A DNA stretch of 64,000 bases from Sisyra terminalis (Eukaryota; Arthropoda; Insecta; Neuroptera; Sisyridae). This document shows, piece by piece, positions 15,370 to 29,110 of this stretch (positions are counted from its first letter, which is position 1; each line of letters starts with the position of its first letter). Made by a program: the position numbers and the translations under genes. The DNA lies in assembly GCA_958496175.1 (NCBI GenBank), contig OY292277.1:27075282-27139281 (forward strand), given 5' to 3'. The notes beneath the pieces are model-generated. The model did no database searches, was not told where the DNA came from, and saw only the letters and a program-made list of their open reading frames with translations.

Positions 15370-16328
15370 AGGTTCAAAACCGACTTTACAAAAATCAACC
15401 CCAAAATGGAGAAATTGTTAAAGACTTAAAATGTCAAAAATTATAATTCTTTTTTTTTTGACCACCCGTGAAATGGTACTCAGCAAAAACTGAACAGTTT
15501 TTAAAATTTGAACTTCGACTTGATACTGTAGATACTTATGCAAAGAAACAACCTAAAAATAAATTCAACCGATGCTTCAAAAGAATTCTTTACCGACATT
15601 TTTCATACTGACCTACAAAGTTTTTATCATCAAAAATTAAAAAAAATCTAATAACTTATTAGGTCATTAAGTCAATTTACTAAAGACCGAGTACGGTCCT
15701 GTCTGTGATCTCAAGATATAATTTAAATATTGGACAATTTTATCGGTGAAAGTTTCTGGTAATAAAAATTTGTCACCATTAAAACTCGACCAAACCTGAT
15801 CACCCAAAAATTTCATATGCTTTGAATTTCTATTTGGGACTGAATCCTAAAATTTGCTCCTACCCAAGACCCGGAAATTATAAAATCTGATATTTTGTTG
15901 GATAGTCTTAGCCATCCAGATTCTAGAAGTAAAGTGGTAACATTAGTTAGGAACTTCGAAAATGGAGCGAACGTCTTAGAATTAAATTTGGCTTTCTTGA
16001 TTCCCATCAAAATTATTTTCCTGAGTTTTCCAGGGATTTGAGTGAGGAGAAAGATGAAAGATTCCATCAAAATATCAAAAGTATGGGGTAAGTTACGATG
16101 GTCGATGATATAGTAGGTAACTGAAAACAATTTCTGGTAAAAACTGGATATTAAACCGTTCTACTACCGATTAAATTAATAAACCACATAACCATAATCT
16201 GAAATAATTTTAAAGAATAGCCCAAAAGTATTACTCTGAATAATTGTAATATTGGTTGAAAATTTCTATTTCTTCTATCATATGTTTTAATAATATTTTT
16301 TTAAAGTTATTGAATTCTGAAAATAATA
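15370..16328. other. Non-coding AT-rich DNA
   Basis: No gene is seen. A minus-strand open frame at 15813-16130 shows no family resemblance, so I leave it out. Confidence 0.5.
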
Positions 16329-17227
16329 TCTATTATTATAAAGAGGAAAGATTTGATTGTTTGTTTACTTTGAATAGGTCCCGAAACTACTTGACCTATT
16401 TAAAAAATTCTTTTACTGTTGGAAAGCTACACTATTTTCGGTGAACATAGGCTATATTAAATTTTCAAAAAAGTTAGGTATCTATACTAAAACTCCAATA
16501 ATGTAACCCAAGGTCTGAAAAAATTACCAAAAAACATTCTTTTATCGCGTGCGCTGCGAAAACTATTGGTTATAGAACAAAATAATGTAGTACGATTTTG
16601 TAGAACATATCATTATCTACAAAAAATAAAGCGACAGCATATGTCTAACTATTATAGTTATGTCACAATAAGTGTTTTTTCATTTTAAAAAATATATATA
16701 AATGCCACCGTTATAAAAGCTCTTTTATTTATACTTTGGGATTAATCCTTATCAAAATAAATGATTTCATATTTAAGTTTGCTTCAATACCATTATATAA
16801 TTTTTTGAGTTATTCAATTTGAACATTTCATTCGAAAGATATCACAAGTTTAAAATGTAAGTTATTTGAAAAATGTCGCATGGTCACCCCATTTTACTTA
16901 TAATTAAGACCAACTTTATTGAACTTGACGATATTTTTTATTTATGTATACCTACCGTAGCTATACGTAATAGACTAGCTTTTTAGATATTTATAAATTT
17001 TTTTTGAAAATTAATTGATTATTATATAGAACAATTTTATTCTTTGCAACAGTTTATTGAATGTGTCTTTTTAAAGTTGACGAAATAGTGTTTTTAAGTA
17101 TGATTATGTTTTTCGTAAAAGAAATAAGAAAAATAAAAATTTGCATATACCACTAAAAACGGCAAGTTTGAAAAGAAAACATAATCTACACCTACGTTAC
17201 GCAGACGAAGTTGCGGGGATCAGCTAG
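16329..17227 (+). mobile_element. Non-autonomous Helitron, copy 1
   Basis: The element starts TCTATTATTATAAAGAGGAA, the familiar 5' end of insect Helitrons. It ends GCAGACGAAGTTGCGGGGAT then CAGCTAG, with a short hairpin (GCA/TGC) before the CTAG. It is inserted between A (16328) and T (17228), the expected A|T target with no duplication. The 5' 150 bases contain the widespread block AAACTACTTGACC..TTTTACTGTTGGAAAGC. A closely similar inverted copy lies at 49715-50669. No Rep/helicase frame is present. Confidence 0.9.
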
Positions 17228-17228
17228 T

Positions 17229-18540
17229 ATTTAATATTTATAATAAAAAAATAATACAATGCTTCAAAACTTTTGATATGTATGTTGACTTGTGTTTGAC
17301 CTGTGTAATCAAAGTTCAAATTTTAAAAATGGTCTTAACATATTCATTCGAAAAGTAAGGGAATTTCATTTACATTTAGTACAGTATTTATTTTGGAGAA
17401 AACATTTTTTTTCAATCTAAATATTGACACAAGACAAGCTTCATTTTATAAACAAACTATAACTCTTTAGCTGGAGGTTCACCAAGTTGGTACATTTTTA
17501 TTATTTTTCTCTCAAACTTCCGCAAACATAATTTGGGTTTAAATAGGAAACATATTGATTTTTTTTACAAAATAAACAGAAAAAAAACCTCAAAACTTTG
17601 AATTTCTGTAAGAGTAAACAGCAATGCAATTAAAAGTATTTCTGATAAAAAGTATTCTGATGTAGGTTTATATATAACACAGTCGAATTAACACCCAATG
17701 GCAGTATGTTTCGATCTAGAAACTGAAAATCCAATTCACAAAAAAATCTTGCTATATTTTCAACTTGGCAGTAAGGTAATATTTTATGGAGTTCACTTCA
17801 CTTAATGGTTGAGTGCAAATAATATAAGAGATACAATAAAAATTAATAAAAATAACTAATGTCGGAATTATGATTTAGAAGTTACGGAAATTGTGTACAA
17901 GAAAGTGATCAATTTATATAAAAGAGAATAGAAAATAAAAAAATTAAACAGTTTAGATAAAATTATTGGATTGAAAGCAAACAACATGAGAACAAAATTA
18001 ATAAAAAAATCGCCAATGTTTATTTTTAAATAATATCACTATCTCAAAATGAGACAACGAAATAAAAAATGAATAAAAGTTGAAAAGGAGAATTCAAATG
18101 AAAATTTTTACCATTCTTAAATTTGGAGAATGTTCATTTAATTCAAAATTTTTGATTTCATATGGAATAGCTTATAAAGAAACATTTTAAATAATTTTAT
18201 TATATTTATCTATTTCTGAAACACTTCCAGTTGTGTGCATAACGTTTTTTCCATGAGAATCGGACAACTTGTGGGAAAAGCCCATAAACTTAAATATAAT
18301 TAAAATCTTCTATATACATAAAACAAAGTCGTGTTAGTTAGATTTTTATGATCGATGATTTATTGAATTTCTCTTCACCTAGAATAGCAAAATAACTATT
18401 GAAAAAATCTAAAAAAATAAGAATTATATCAGTTTTTAAGTACATATGGTATGGCATCTTCCGTAATAGACTAATAAAATGTTCCACATACAATGTTCTT
18501 TAATACTAATGTTCCAAAAATAGTTTAAAATATTTTGAAA
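17229..18540. other. Non-coding AT-rich DNA
   Basis: I see no gene and no repeat structure beyond simple AT-rich runs. Confidence 0.5.
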
Positions 18541-19920
18541 ATGATCTATTCTTATACTAAACCAAAATATAGCTGTTAATTTTTCACATTACTTGATGAA
18601 ATCAGAGAAATGTTCATTTAAAAATGTAAAAAAGTATCGTTAAGCTCAGAATGCCTAAAACGAGTTTCAATTGCTCCAGCATTAAAATGACGTCACAGTA
18701 CGCAAAATTTAAAATCTCACGAACATTTTTGTCTGACAAATGTATTTGAACACGAATAGTTATGTTGTTTAAATCGTTCAAATTAAATATTAAAGTTTAA
18801 AACCATTAACAATTTTTGAGATTTAGTGTGATCAGGTGTATTTTATTACACTTCGTAAAAAAAGTATGACCTTTTACCTATTGAAAATTATTTTATAACT
18901 AATTATTTGAGCAAAGAAGTGAGAAGTCATCTGATTCAAATAGTTATTAATAATATCCAAGGATTATTTGTTTTGATTATAGCCATTATAATATGTCCTA
19001 CTTACACTATCATAATATGTCCAAATTTAAGTAAAAAATTAGTCTTCTCATTGTCGAGAAAAAAATGTTTTCTGATTCATCATTTTTTTCCGACTTAATA
19101 GTAAATAAAAAAACATAAAAAGCTGAAGTTTGGAGTGTGAACGTATCTTTTAACTGTCAATATATCCTTCAAAAATGGTAAAAATTTCTTTCTAGTATCG
19201 TTTCCATTAGTAGTTCTATGGCTTTTTCATCACTTGCCGTTTTAGTCAACATTATTGAACTGTTGGAAAAATAATTATTAAACTTTTCTCAAAATTTCAG
19301 ATATAATTTGAATGATTACAAAGTAAAGTTTTCTTTAAAAAACGTATAAATCCACACACAATGACACATGTTTTTAAGAAAATAAATAACATTCGTCATT
19401 TTCCAGCCTCGTCTTTATTTTTTTATCTTTTGAAAATTATTCACTGGATCAAAGTTCAGATTACAATTAAAGTTTGATTGTTTGAAAAGACAGTTTTTCT
19501 TACTTGTAAAAAAAACTTTGTTTTTAAATGATTGATGAAATGTTTAGTTTTTACATACACTAAGCACAATTAACCTCCATAGAAAAAAATTAAAAGTAAT
19601 TTTTAGGATTTGAAAATGTTTTCCGTGGCGGAAAATGTGAAAAATTGTATAAGTTATTATTGCTATACCGTAAGTTATTATTGTGTTAGTTATTACTGTT
19701 CGTATGAAACTGCTTAAAGAGCTGTTTATGTATCGGTTTCAATGTATGGACTGTGACGTCACAGAGGTTGTAACGCACCAAAGGCACAATTATCGTTTTT
19801 ATTTTCAATTACTCATAAAAATTAAAAAAATTAAAACTTTTTTGCGTCCAAATAAAGTTTTTTTCCGAACTCAAAGTTGGTTTTTCTTCACAAACATAGT
19901 GTCCACTATCGATTAAAAAT
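18540..19920 (+). repeat. TGACGTCA-bearing repeat family A, copy 1 (interrupted)
   Basis: The left part (about 18540-18800) and right part (about 19560-19920) match the contiguous family copies at 24540 and 34730. They are separated here by about 750 bases of unrelated sequence, so the copy was probably interrupted. The left part contains ATGACGTCACAGTACGC and the right part GGACTGTGACGTCACAG, which face each other as inverted repeats. No coding frame. Confidence 0.65.
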
Positions 19921-22900
19921 AAAACGTGCATATGGTCCATTGATTGCTCACGTCACGCATAATTATAGATACTTTATTTGTTATAATTGATGTCCGTGAT
20001 TTGCTATTTAATGTTGCCTGTGAATGTGTTGAATTTAACTTTTTTATTTATTTAATTTGAGTGTTGAATTTACAATTTAATTCATATTTTATGTGAATGT
20101 TATTTATAATTTTTTTGGTGAGAGTATTATTATTATTATCAATACCAGGGCCTAAAAGATTTAATTTTTCCCATACGTCAATACAATAAATGTAATCTTT
20201 GCGATCTTTTTCGTACTGATATTCGTAAAGTTTTGAGCAAAATGGTGATAGGATTTTTTTCATATTTAGTTAATACGTAAAGAGTGTGAAGAGTAGCGAA
20301 AAGGAAGACATTATTTATAAAATCAGAAACAGAACTAAACGACAAGATAATCCAAATTGCCGAGACTATTATGGGTAATAGGTCACATAGTTGTAAATGG
20401 GAATTAGAGGGCCGACAAATTCATAAAAGAATCGTGTGAACGTCCATTTGCCATTCGCCATGTACAAAAACAAATAAATGAAGAATAGATTAATAGATTA
20501 ATAGATAAAACGATCGTCAAACAACTCATAATATCTTACACATCATACGATAGCTAAAAGATTATAAGTCTTTAGGTTCATTCCAAGCTATAGCACAGAA
20601 AGGATAAAAACAATTACCAGAATAAGATCAGAATAATGTGATACATTCAAACAGCTACACTGTATTAATACAGAAAGATGGGCTACGTGGGCCATTTTAA
20701 TTCTGCCCTAAAGTGTCAAATGCTAAAAGAACAAAGAAACATTCTATTTAAAAGAGAATTGAATAAAAAAACAGGAACATTCCCAGTCCTTGACTAATAG
20801 CGACTATAGGAGCGTATTGGCCAAAGGAACAATATAATTTTGAAGTACACAAACGGACAAAAATAAAAATATAATTAGAAATATCTAGGTAAGTCTAAAA
20901 ACTCATGAATAAGTGAAATTTTATGAATTTTTGTTTGTATATGAGTTTTAATATATTCAATGGTATAGGTTTGAATCTAAATATGTAAAATAAAATGTTT
21001 ATTTAAAAAACGCACTTTTGTTGTAACTAAACGTAAGTGTATATATTTATTTATTGTATCCATATTAATAATTGAAATATTTTTTTATAAGAGCAGTGAA
21101 AACAAACATTTTATAAAAGTCCTTTTTTATTTTTTATAAAATTAATTGAAAATTTAATTTGATGAAACAATGAGTAAATAATAATGAAATCAATATCAGC
21201 GTCACACAATTACTGAAATAGTTAACAATATTTGAAAATATGAAATTTGCGTTGGCCTGTGTTATTTAAAAAAAAGTCATAAAAGAGTCACATTATACTA
21301 AGGTATTTCTATTTAAAGTTTAATTAATAGGTATCACGCTTTATGGTTATTTGATCTTTGAAAATTTAATATCATGGGAATAAGTATGTTTAATTACATC
21401 TCATTTTTTAAATATTTCTATTTAAACTCTTATATAAATATTTCTTTTACTGTCAACATGTTGAATTGATTTTCCCCAAACGCACTGAATTTATTATTTT
21501 TCCAATTCAAATATATATTTTATCATTCTCTTCAAACGTAAACACAATTTGATTGCTTACATTTTTTTCTGTTGTGTATCCACACTCTGGATGTTCAACA
21601 GAATGGGATAAAATTTACGTTTTCATGTTACGTAGGTACATAATAAAGAGATACAGGTTTTTGACACAGATGTGAACCATTTCGAACGCCCCATTTTTCC
21701 CTCCCATCTCACCTAATTCCACTCTCCTACTTCCCGAATTTTCCCGTCAATACTTATCATAAAATACACGATGACATAAAATAGCAAACTTTGCAATCTA
21801 TATTACAATCAATACTTATTTCAATAATTTTCAATGAATTTGTTAGAATAAAAAGCAAATGTCTCGTTTCCACCAATGCCACAAAGCTTTTAATGCCACA
21901 GTTCCCAATATTTAGCACTGTGTGTTTTGTATCCGAAACTGTAATAAACATCTCCACTTTGCCAAACTTTAAATGAAAAGGGTTCAATTAAGCTTGAAAC
22001 TAAAACTTTAACTTTTCATAAAGCTCGCGTAAAACCTTAAATTCAAAACATTCAATATTCAACATATTTCAAACGGCAATTTTTTCCTCAACTTGTTTTC
22101 CGCTCACACAAAGCTTCAATGTTTCAAGTATTATAAATTATTTATCATCAACTAATTTCCATAAATCCATTAAAAATTCCCGCTCTAATTAACCTTGGAA
22201 CAGAGATCAAAGCTGACTTTGATGAATCACAAATTGACATTAATTTAACATAGTAACCCACCTTCTATTCCGTTCACAAATATTTAAGAGTTTCATTCTA
22301 CGTTCTTTTAAATAAAATCAAAGAAAATCGTTTGAAATTGGTATTTGATTAAATGTAGCAATTCAATGAATTCATCAACGGGTAATTGAATCAATTTTTT
22401 CCTTTTTCGTCTTTAAGTCAACATTGGGAAAGCTTTTATTTGACTTTGAATAAACTAAATTAAACTTGAGCTCTGAACAGCCACCGGCATACAATCTTTT
22501 GTTGGTCAAAATTTAAATATTTCAAAGCTTTCAACAAAGTTATGTTTTAGACAAGAATTAACTTTTTTCCAAAATTTTTTATAATTGTTTTCAAGTAAAA
22601 AACACAAAAATGAAAAATTTACATTTATTTGACAACTGAAAATATACTTTCATTGGTTCAAATGAATTAAGTTCAAAGCTCCAATTTTAGATAAATGCAA
22701 GCATTTCCATCTAAACAAAAATTTATTCTTGTAAATTGAGCCCGACGGTGGTAATAGATAACAATTTATTAGTAGACACAGTAATTTGTTGATAGTATCC
22801 AACTCAAAAGTTTCATTCATCTTCAAAATTCAAGATTTCAAACGTTCAAGCCCTCAAGGCTTTCTTAATATACATACATACCTACTACTTTTGACGCAAC

Positions 22901-23325
22901 ACAAAACACTGCGTCAATAAATAATATGAGTTTGCAGAAAAAAAGCTTTTCTCGTTTGCATTGACTTGAGCTATTTTCGTAGTAAATAATATAAAATTTT
23001 TTTCCTTGGAAGAGCGAAAACTTTGTGCTTATCTTTCTTTCAAATTTTATTTCAAAAGCAATCTCTTATTTTACCACGAAATAAAATTATAAACATCATT
23101 TTTCAACAAAAGCTCCAAAAAAGCAAAAATTGATATTGATTGAACTCAGAAATTTATAATTCAAAAGCTTTTTTCGAAAGGATATATAGAACGTTGATTT
23201 TACTACAAAATAATTAATGTAACTTCTTTTCTTTCTTCCTGGTTTTGATGTAGATTCGAAAGAAAATATTTTCTTTTAAAGATATTTCTGAATTTTTGTT
23301 AAAAATAAACATATTTCTTTTCTCT
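19921..23325. other. Non-coding DNA
   Basis: No gene is supported. About 21700-22300 is more complex, unique-looking sequence that may be ordinary host intron. The rest is AT-rich. Open frames at 20048-20263 (minus) and 21757-21987 (both strands) show no family resemblance. Confidence 0.5.
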
Positions 23326-23329
23326 TCGC

Positions 23330-23512
23330 TAAAGCAGACCATTCACGCTCCGACTTACAATACTGCTGGTTGGATCTTTTAGTTGGATCGCCTATATGGT
23401 CCGACTAGTCCAACTAGACATCCAACTTCCAACACCATCATTCACGGTACGACTTTAGATCCAACTTCAAAAGTCGGACCACAAGTTGGATGGCCTGCTT
23501 TACTTACATCCA
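23330..23512. mobile_element. Possible short MITE
   Basis: The left end CTAAAGCAGACCATTCACG and the reverse complement of the right end, GTAAAGCAGGCCATCCAAC, are similar. The inside repeats GTCGGACC/GGTCCGAC and CCAACTT/AAGTTGG in both orientations. It would be a 180-bp non-autonomous element. Target duplication is not clear. Confidence 0.5.
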
Positions 23513-24133
23513 TAAAATAAACAAGAAAGTTACTGAAGGGATGAAAATCTTTAAACATTTCGACAACACCAACAGGAATGGCGGTTTGTGGTTTCGAGTT
23601 TGAATTTGATCCGGCTTAATCAATTCCCTTAATTTTTAGTTGAATAACTATTGATGTGAAATTGGAAGAATTTGGTCCCGTCTAATTGATCACTCAGTTG
23701 TAACTAACTTTAAATTTAATGGACTGTTTTTAAAACATTGATAAATATTGGTATAGTAAAGATTATTTTAAGTTTAATTTCAAAGTCTATCTAAACATGA
23801 GATCCGGAAAGATAACGTATCACTAACAAATAAATTTGAGCAATATCTTAAAGTTTCGTAATGAAAACGGATCCTGCAGTGCATATGTTATTTGTTTGCC
23901 TTAAAGTTTCAGTTATTTTATTCGAAAATTATTGGCATTATAAGGATAAAATTCAAATACGAACACTATGGACTGCTATGCAAAAGTGTCAGATACTATG
24001 CAAAAAGTATGTAAGTACTGATGGATACTTCTTCGAAAAAAAGTAGATTTTTTCTGGAAATAAATTTTAACCGTTCTTGTTTTATAACTAGAATTCCTAA
24101 CCGAATTTGCATCATTGTAATTATAAAACAATT
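23513..24133. other. Non-coding DNA
   Basis: No gene is seen. A 61-codon open frame at 23861 starts with ATG but has no recognisable similarity and no supporting signal. Confidence 0.5.
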
Positions 24134-24350
24134 ATAGCTACCCGTGAAATATACCTTGGGAACACTGACAACTTACAAATGACAAAATTGGCAACTGAAT
24201 AAAATCGAAGAGACAGATGAATCCAATGACAATAATCAGTTAGTTCAAATTTGAAACAATGATTGTTATAGTTGGTTTTCACCTGCACATATGTGTTTGT
24301 ATTCCTTGTTCTATATCTTTGCCGACATATTATAAATCAATATTTCACAG
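24134..24350 (-). mobile_element. Helitron-like minus-strand end, family D copy 2
   Basis: The plus strand starts TAGCTACCCGTGAAATATAC, then follows the family blocks AACACTGACA..ACAAATGACA and AGTTAGTTCAAATTTGAAAC. On the minus strand this is a 3' end with a decayed hairpin before GGGTAGCTA. Confidence 0.5.
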
Positions 24351-24539
24351 AAATGGTATTGGTTTATTTGACTTCTATCTTATCTTAGTTATAATTTAAA
24401 AAATAAACAACAATTATGTTTGTAGATCACTCATCGTATAGGTGAAACCTTCAAAAATGTGAGCTTCAAGATAATGAGATGAATGTAAAATTTCGGAATT
24501 AAGATAATAGGACTAATGCACATGGTCTAATAATAATTT

Positions 24540-24975
24540 TGATGTTTTGAAATATTCTTAACTATCAAAACATAATGAAGCTGTTAATTTTTAATTTGCA
24601 AAAAAAATGCAAAAAAATCAGTAAATTCAAAATGCTTAAACCAAGCTTCTATTGGTTCGGTATTAAAATGACGTCAAAACACGAAACTTCAAAATCCCAT
24701 GGAACTTTTCAAAGACAAATGTACTTGAACACAAAGGGAAAGGTTGGTTAAATCGTTTAAACATAACATTAATGAATTTGAGCTCTTTATAATCTACACA
24801 GCCTCTAGTCTTAAGAAAAAAGATGATCGTAATTTTTAAGCCATAATAATGGATTATTATACTATTACTTGTTAATTGCTCAATAATCTGATTATATCTA
24901 AGTTTCAATGCGCGTACTAATGCGTACTGTGATGTCACAGAAGACCCAAATGCACATTTATCGAACGTTCATTTG
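24540..24975 (+). repeat. TGACGTCA-bearing repeat family A, copy 2
   Basis: This contiguous copy shares with the others the blocks AAACATAATG..CTGTTAATTTT, TATTGGTT..GGTATTAAAATGACGTCA, GACAAATGTACTTGAACACAAAG and TTAAATCGTTTAAAC. The right inverted site is GCGTACTGTGATGTCACAG, in which one CRE-like core has mutated (TGATGTCA). No coding capacity. Confidence 0.7.
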
Positions 24976-26275
24976 CTGTATGTTTTCTATCTCATTCCCC
25001 CACGTTATAGATATAATCCTATAAACTTATGTCTTGGTTTCTTTTCAAAGTCATTTTTTCGTTTCATTAGATTTCAAATCACAACGACTCTAAAGAAGTT
25101 TTCCCTTCGATTATTGGTTCTAATTTAAACGAACAGTTTATTCGTTACCAGTAAACAGAAAACTAATTTAAACTTAAAACTTAAAACTAATTTACAAAAC
25201 TTAAAAATAAACATAAAAGTTACTTTTGGTTTTAAAAAACACATACATTATCTCGCATGGTTAGTTTGGTATGTATTTTACATATAATAGGAGTTACCCG
25301 ATAGGACACAATTATTAGCACCGTCGTTGATACTCTTAGCCACATTTATTCTTTTACGTTCCCGGTACTGTTCACTCAGTCATATGGTGTTTTATTGGTA
25401 TCGTTCGATTGTTCTGGAGAAAATCTTCTCAATCGTATACGATTTCGTAGGTGGATTTTAGCACTATATAAATTTTTACTGAAACTATTTTACTTACATG
25501 TTTTTTATTTGAAATTAATAAATTGTGATGGGAGCTGACGTTTAAATCTAAAAGGAACATCGTAGCTTATTTGTGCCAAAAGTTATATCAAATGAAAATC
25601 TCGAAACAACAAAGCAACCTCAAAATGGTGGCACTTCCCCCTCCGCCGTGCGCATTATGTCACAGTCCTTGCTTTACGAATCGAATTCTTTAATCTTTCA
25701 GCTAAACAGTTGTGTAATTAAATTTTGGATAAGACGACAGATATGTTCCTGTAACACCAAACTGTATCTCCCGATTTCGTTATCATTCGTCTTTTGAATT
25801 TTCTCTCATTATTGAAGCATTTTTAAGGATGTAATCATGTTAAAAAAGCGAAAGGCGGCATACTATCTCTAAAATTAGGGAATAAAAAATTATTTTATTT
25901 CACATAAGCATTTGAAGTATGATTAGATAAGGCTTAAAAACATTTTTTTCATTTAACCCAATAGTTTGTGAAATATATACTTCTAAAGGTAAAAAAAATG
26001 TGTTTTTTCTTTTTAACTTTTCAATCAAATATTGAATACTTAAAAAAACATATTTCGTGCCGTTTGATATTTTATTATATTTATAATTAAGTGACAGCTA
26101 TGAAATAACAGAAGGACTTAAAAGATATTTTTAAAGATTTTTAGTTTGAAATCCTCAAATTTTACAAAGCATGTATACGCCGAGAAACATAAGTGCTTAA
26201 ATTTGGAAACAAACTCTATACTATATTTGCAAAAAAGGATCATCTATGATCACCCTCGAAGAATAGGAAATACTA
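24976..26275. other. Non-coding DNA
   Basis: I see no gene. An open frame at 25573-25797 lacks an ATG start and family resemblance. Confidence 0.5.
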
Positions 26276-26440
26276 GTAGCTACCCGTGAAACATTCACAG
26301 CCAACATTGACACAATTGACAAATGACAGAAATTGGCCATTGAATGAAATCGAAATGACAATTGAAACCAATAACAAGAATCAGTTAGTTCAAATTTGGG
26401 ATAATGATTATTATATTTGCTCCGACGTATGTATTTTAAA
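26276..26440 (-). mobile_element. Helitron-like minus-strand end, family D copy 3 (best preserved)
   Basis: Read on the minus strand, the copy ends GTGAATGTTTCACGGGTAG then CTACTAGT. GTGAA-TGT-TTCAC is a perfect 5-bp hairpin placed before a CTAG end, the Helitron 3' signature. The downstream plus-strand blocks ACACAATTGACAAATGACAG and AATCAGTTAGTTCAAATTTG match the copies at 12505, 24134 and 57808. Confidence 0.6.
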
Positions 26441-26754
26441 ACAGTATTTATTCTCTGTATTTACCGATATGTATAAATTCCATCACTCCACCTAAAAAAT
26501 TCCATGCGTGATTTTAGTAAGGTTTTGGAGCAACAGCAGAATTCATCATTTTTAGTAATCAAAAGGATATAAATTCAACATTTTAATTTAACTTTTGAAA
26601 TGTTCGTTCTCTAAATGTTGCATTAAAAAATTTTGCATACTATTTACACAAATTATTTATTATTTACCATATTACCCATTATAACTTAAATTTAAATAAT
26701 AAAATAAGAAAATGGAAAATTGAACAAATGGAACTTGTCAGGCTCAGCGACGAT
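26441..26754. other. Non-coding DNA
   Basis: I see no gene and no structure between the family D end and the GTTTCGG-rich repeat. Confidence 0.45.
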
Positions 26755-27375
26755 TTGTACTGTCCGATCCAAGTTTCGGTTTCGGTCGTAGTTTCGGCAT
26801 GACGACAGCCTAAACTAGGCCGAAACCGAAACTGAATTCGTGAGATAAAAATGTTAAAAAAATGATTGTTTTTCACTTATTATTTGATTCTTCAATTATG
26901 ATTACTGAGAACTATCAGTTCGAAAGGAACTGATCAAAGTTTAGAAGAAATTATTTTGTTTTAAAAATATATGAACGATTACTTTCTATTTTGTATACCT
27001 AAACATATTAGGTAAAAATATATTTTGTTTTATAATTTTTTTTTATTATCTTATGTTATTTGTGTCTCATATTAAAAAGAAAAATTAGGTGCATTTCTTT
27101 CAAATCAACCCTTTATTTCTACATAAATTATTTATTTGAAATAAAAGAAGATGATATCTTTTTTTTAATGATTAACTCAGATATAGGGACTAAATGATTA
27201 ATGAATACCTATAGGATTTAAATATAAACAATGACTAATTATGATTTCTTTTCTACGAAAACATGACCTTCTATGGAAGTTTCGGTTTCGGCCGAAACTG
27301 AGACTGATGCCGAAATTTGGTTTCGGTTTCAGCCGTAAAAACGAGTTTCGGTCGGATACTAACGATTTGTCTTTA
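26755..27375. repeat. GTTTCGG-rich inverted-repeat region
   Basis: Both edges are built from the motif GTTTCGG/CCGAAAC. About 26770-26835 contains AAGTTTCGGTTTCGGTCG and its inverse GGCCGAAACCGAAACTG. About 27280-27370 repeats AGTTTCGGTTTCGGCCGAAAC and CCGAAATTTGGTTTCGG. The outer ends GTCCGATCCAAGTTTCGG and (inverted) ATCCGACCGAAACTCG are similar, so the whole may be one non-autonomous DNA transposon of about 620 bp. No target duplication was established. Confidence 0.5.
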
Positions 27376-28975
27376 ATGTATTAATAATATAACGTCCACA
27401 AATTTGTTCCAATCAAAAATCCTTAAAGACAAATTATATTAAAACAAACCCTTTATTTGAGAGTTGTTTAAAAATTGACCAAAAAAAAAACAACTGGCCA
27501 TAACAGTTATAGCCTCGTAGGGCTAAAATAATAAAATAGAGTCATTACGACATTAATAATTATAATAAGAGGCTCACCAATTAATTGTTATTTGGAAAGG
27601 AATAAAATATTTATCAATGTTCAATCTAAGACATTATTTGTGCTATTTCTTCTCAGCTAAAAATAATATTTTCCTCCAGTCAACTTAAAACCAAGTTATA
27701 TTTTCGATGAGAAAATAATATTAAATGTGGTATATGTTTACAAAATTAGGTAAAATTGTTTACCATGGAACATCACATTATTTTCTCAGACAGTGTAAGC
27801 TTGACAATATTGATCGAATTTTTCAACATGAAAAACGAATATATTTCTTTCGAAGAGAAGCATCAGTTTAAAAGAATGAAATTTGATTTTACCATTTTCA
27901 TACAATCGCTGCAGGTTAATTCACAATTATTTTTCCGTTCATCTTTTGTCGTGGTTTTATAAAAATCAAGTAGGCGAAACATGGTAAATGATTAAAAAAT
28001 ATCATATTATGAATATCATAGAATATGGATGCTTATTTTGTCAAATAAATTGTATGAAATATACGCAATGCTGTAACACGTTTCCCGCATCAAATATTCT
28101 TTAGAATAATTCTAAAAAAAAGCACAAAAAATGTTTTTTCAAAGAATTAATTTCAACGCTCATGTGACATACCGAAAATCATATGAAACATGTCAAAATC
28201 ATGATTTTAAAGAAGAATTTGATAAAAATTTAAATAGGCTTCAAGAAAATTGAGATAAATCTCATGATGTCTTCCCTTAGACTGTAATTTACGTTAGAAG
28301 AGACGATCATCTGTATCACATCTTAATGGATTTATTTATCAACATAACATACGATTGTTGGCGTTTAAAATAAATGGATTTTAAAGCTCAACCAAGTTGA
28401 TACAATTTGTTTGCAAAGCTCTTAACCCGTGACAAATGTCAAGTGCTTGCAACTATTCCACAGACTTTTATTAGTTTTTAAAAGACAATTTAATTTTGTA
28501 CGATCGCGAAAATGCGAGTGTTGACTCAATATACACTCTGTTCGGTTCTATCGGTTGTGTTCTAATTTTGAACATTAATGTTTCGTGCACGTGGTACAAT
28601 TTCGTCACGTTGTCAATCTAAATTGGAGCATTAACGAAAGGATGACAATGATGATGGCGGTTTGAGTGCGAGACGCATTCTGTTCCTTTGCAATTAAGCA
28701 CGAAGGAGATAAGGGTTGGTAGAAAAAATTAAAATAAAATTAATTTTCATGCCTCGTATTTCCGATTAGAATAAATTGAAGGGAGGAAAATTAATTGGCA
28801 TTTGTTTTGTTTCCTCGTTGTAAAAATTGTTTCTTTAATAAAATAATTTTTCACTTTGTGTATGGTATCGTTAATATAATAAAAAATAATCCGTCAGTCA
28901 ATTTTAAAATAAGTATGCTAAATTACAGTTTTCTTTCCTTCGTAAATTTATACTTAAAGCAGTTGTTTATTGAAT
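27376..28975. other. Non-coding DNA
   Basis: No gene is seen. About 28500-28720 is more GC-balanced and looks unique. It could be host intron or a regulatory stretch, but no motif identifies it. Confidence 0.45.
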
Positions 28976-29110
28976 TTTAAATAAATATTTATATTCTCTT
29001 TGTTTTTATTTGAGATTTTTTTTGTGTAACACGTTTCATCGGTTTCCCGACTTCTTCAGGTACTATAGTAATTCTAAATATTACAAATTTAACTGTCAAC
29101 TACTTTTGAT
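28976..29110 (-). repeat. Dispersed repeat family F, copy 1
   Basis: The stretch around CGGTTTCCCGACTTCTTCAG matches, in inverted orientation, about 54060-54175 (CTGAAGAAGTCGGGAAACC..ATGAAAC). Similarity extends through the neighbouring AT-rich blocks. A CTGAAGAAG..GAAAC signature is common in 3' regions of arthropod retroelements, but the class cannot be fixed from this fragment. Confidence 0.55.

Noticed and set aside
20290..20860. Possible retroelement coding trace on the plus strand
   Set aside because: The composition suggested decayed coding DNA, but no ordered set of family motifs could be read in any frame.
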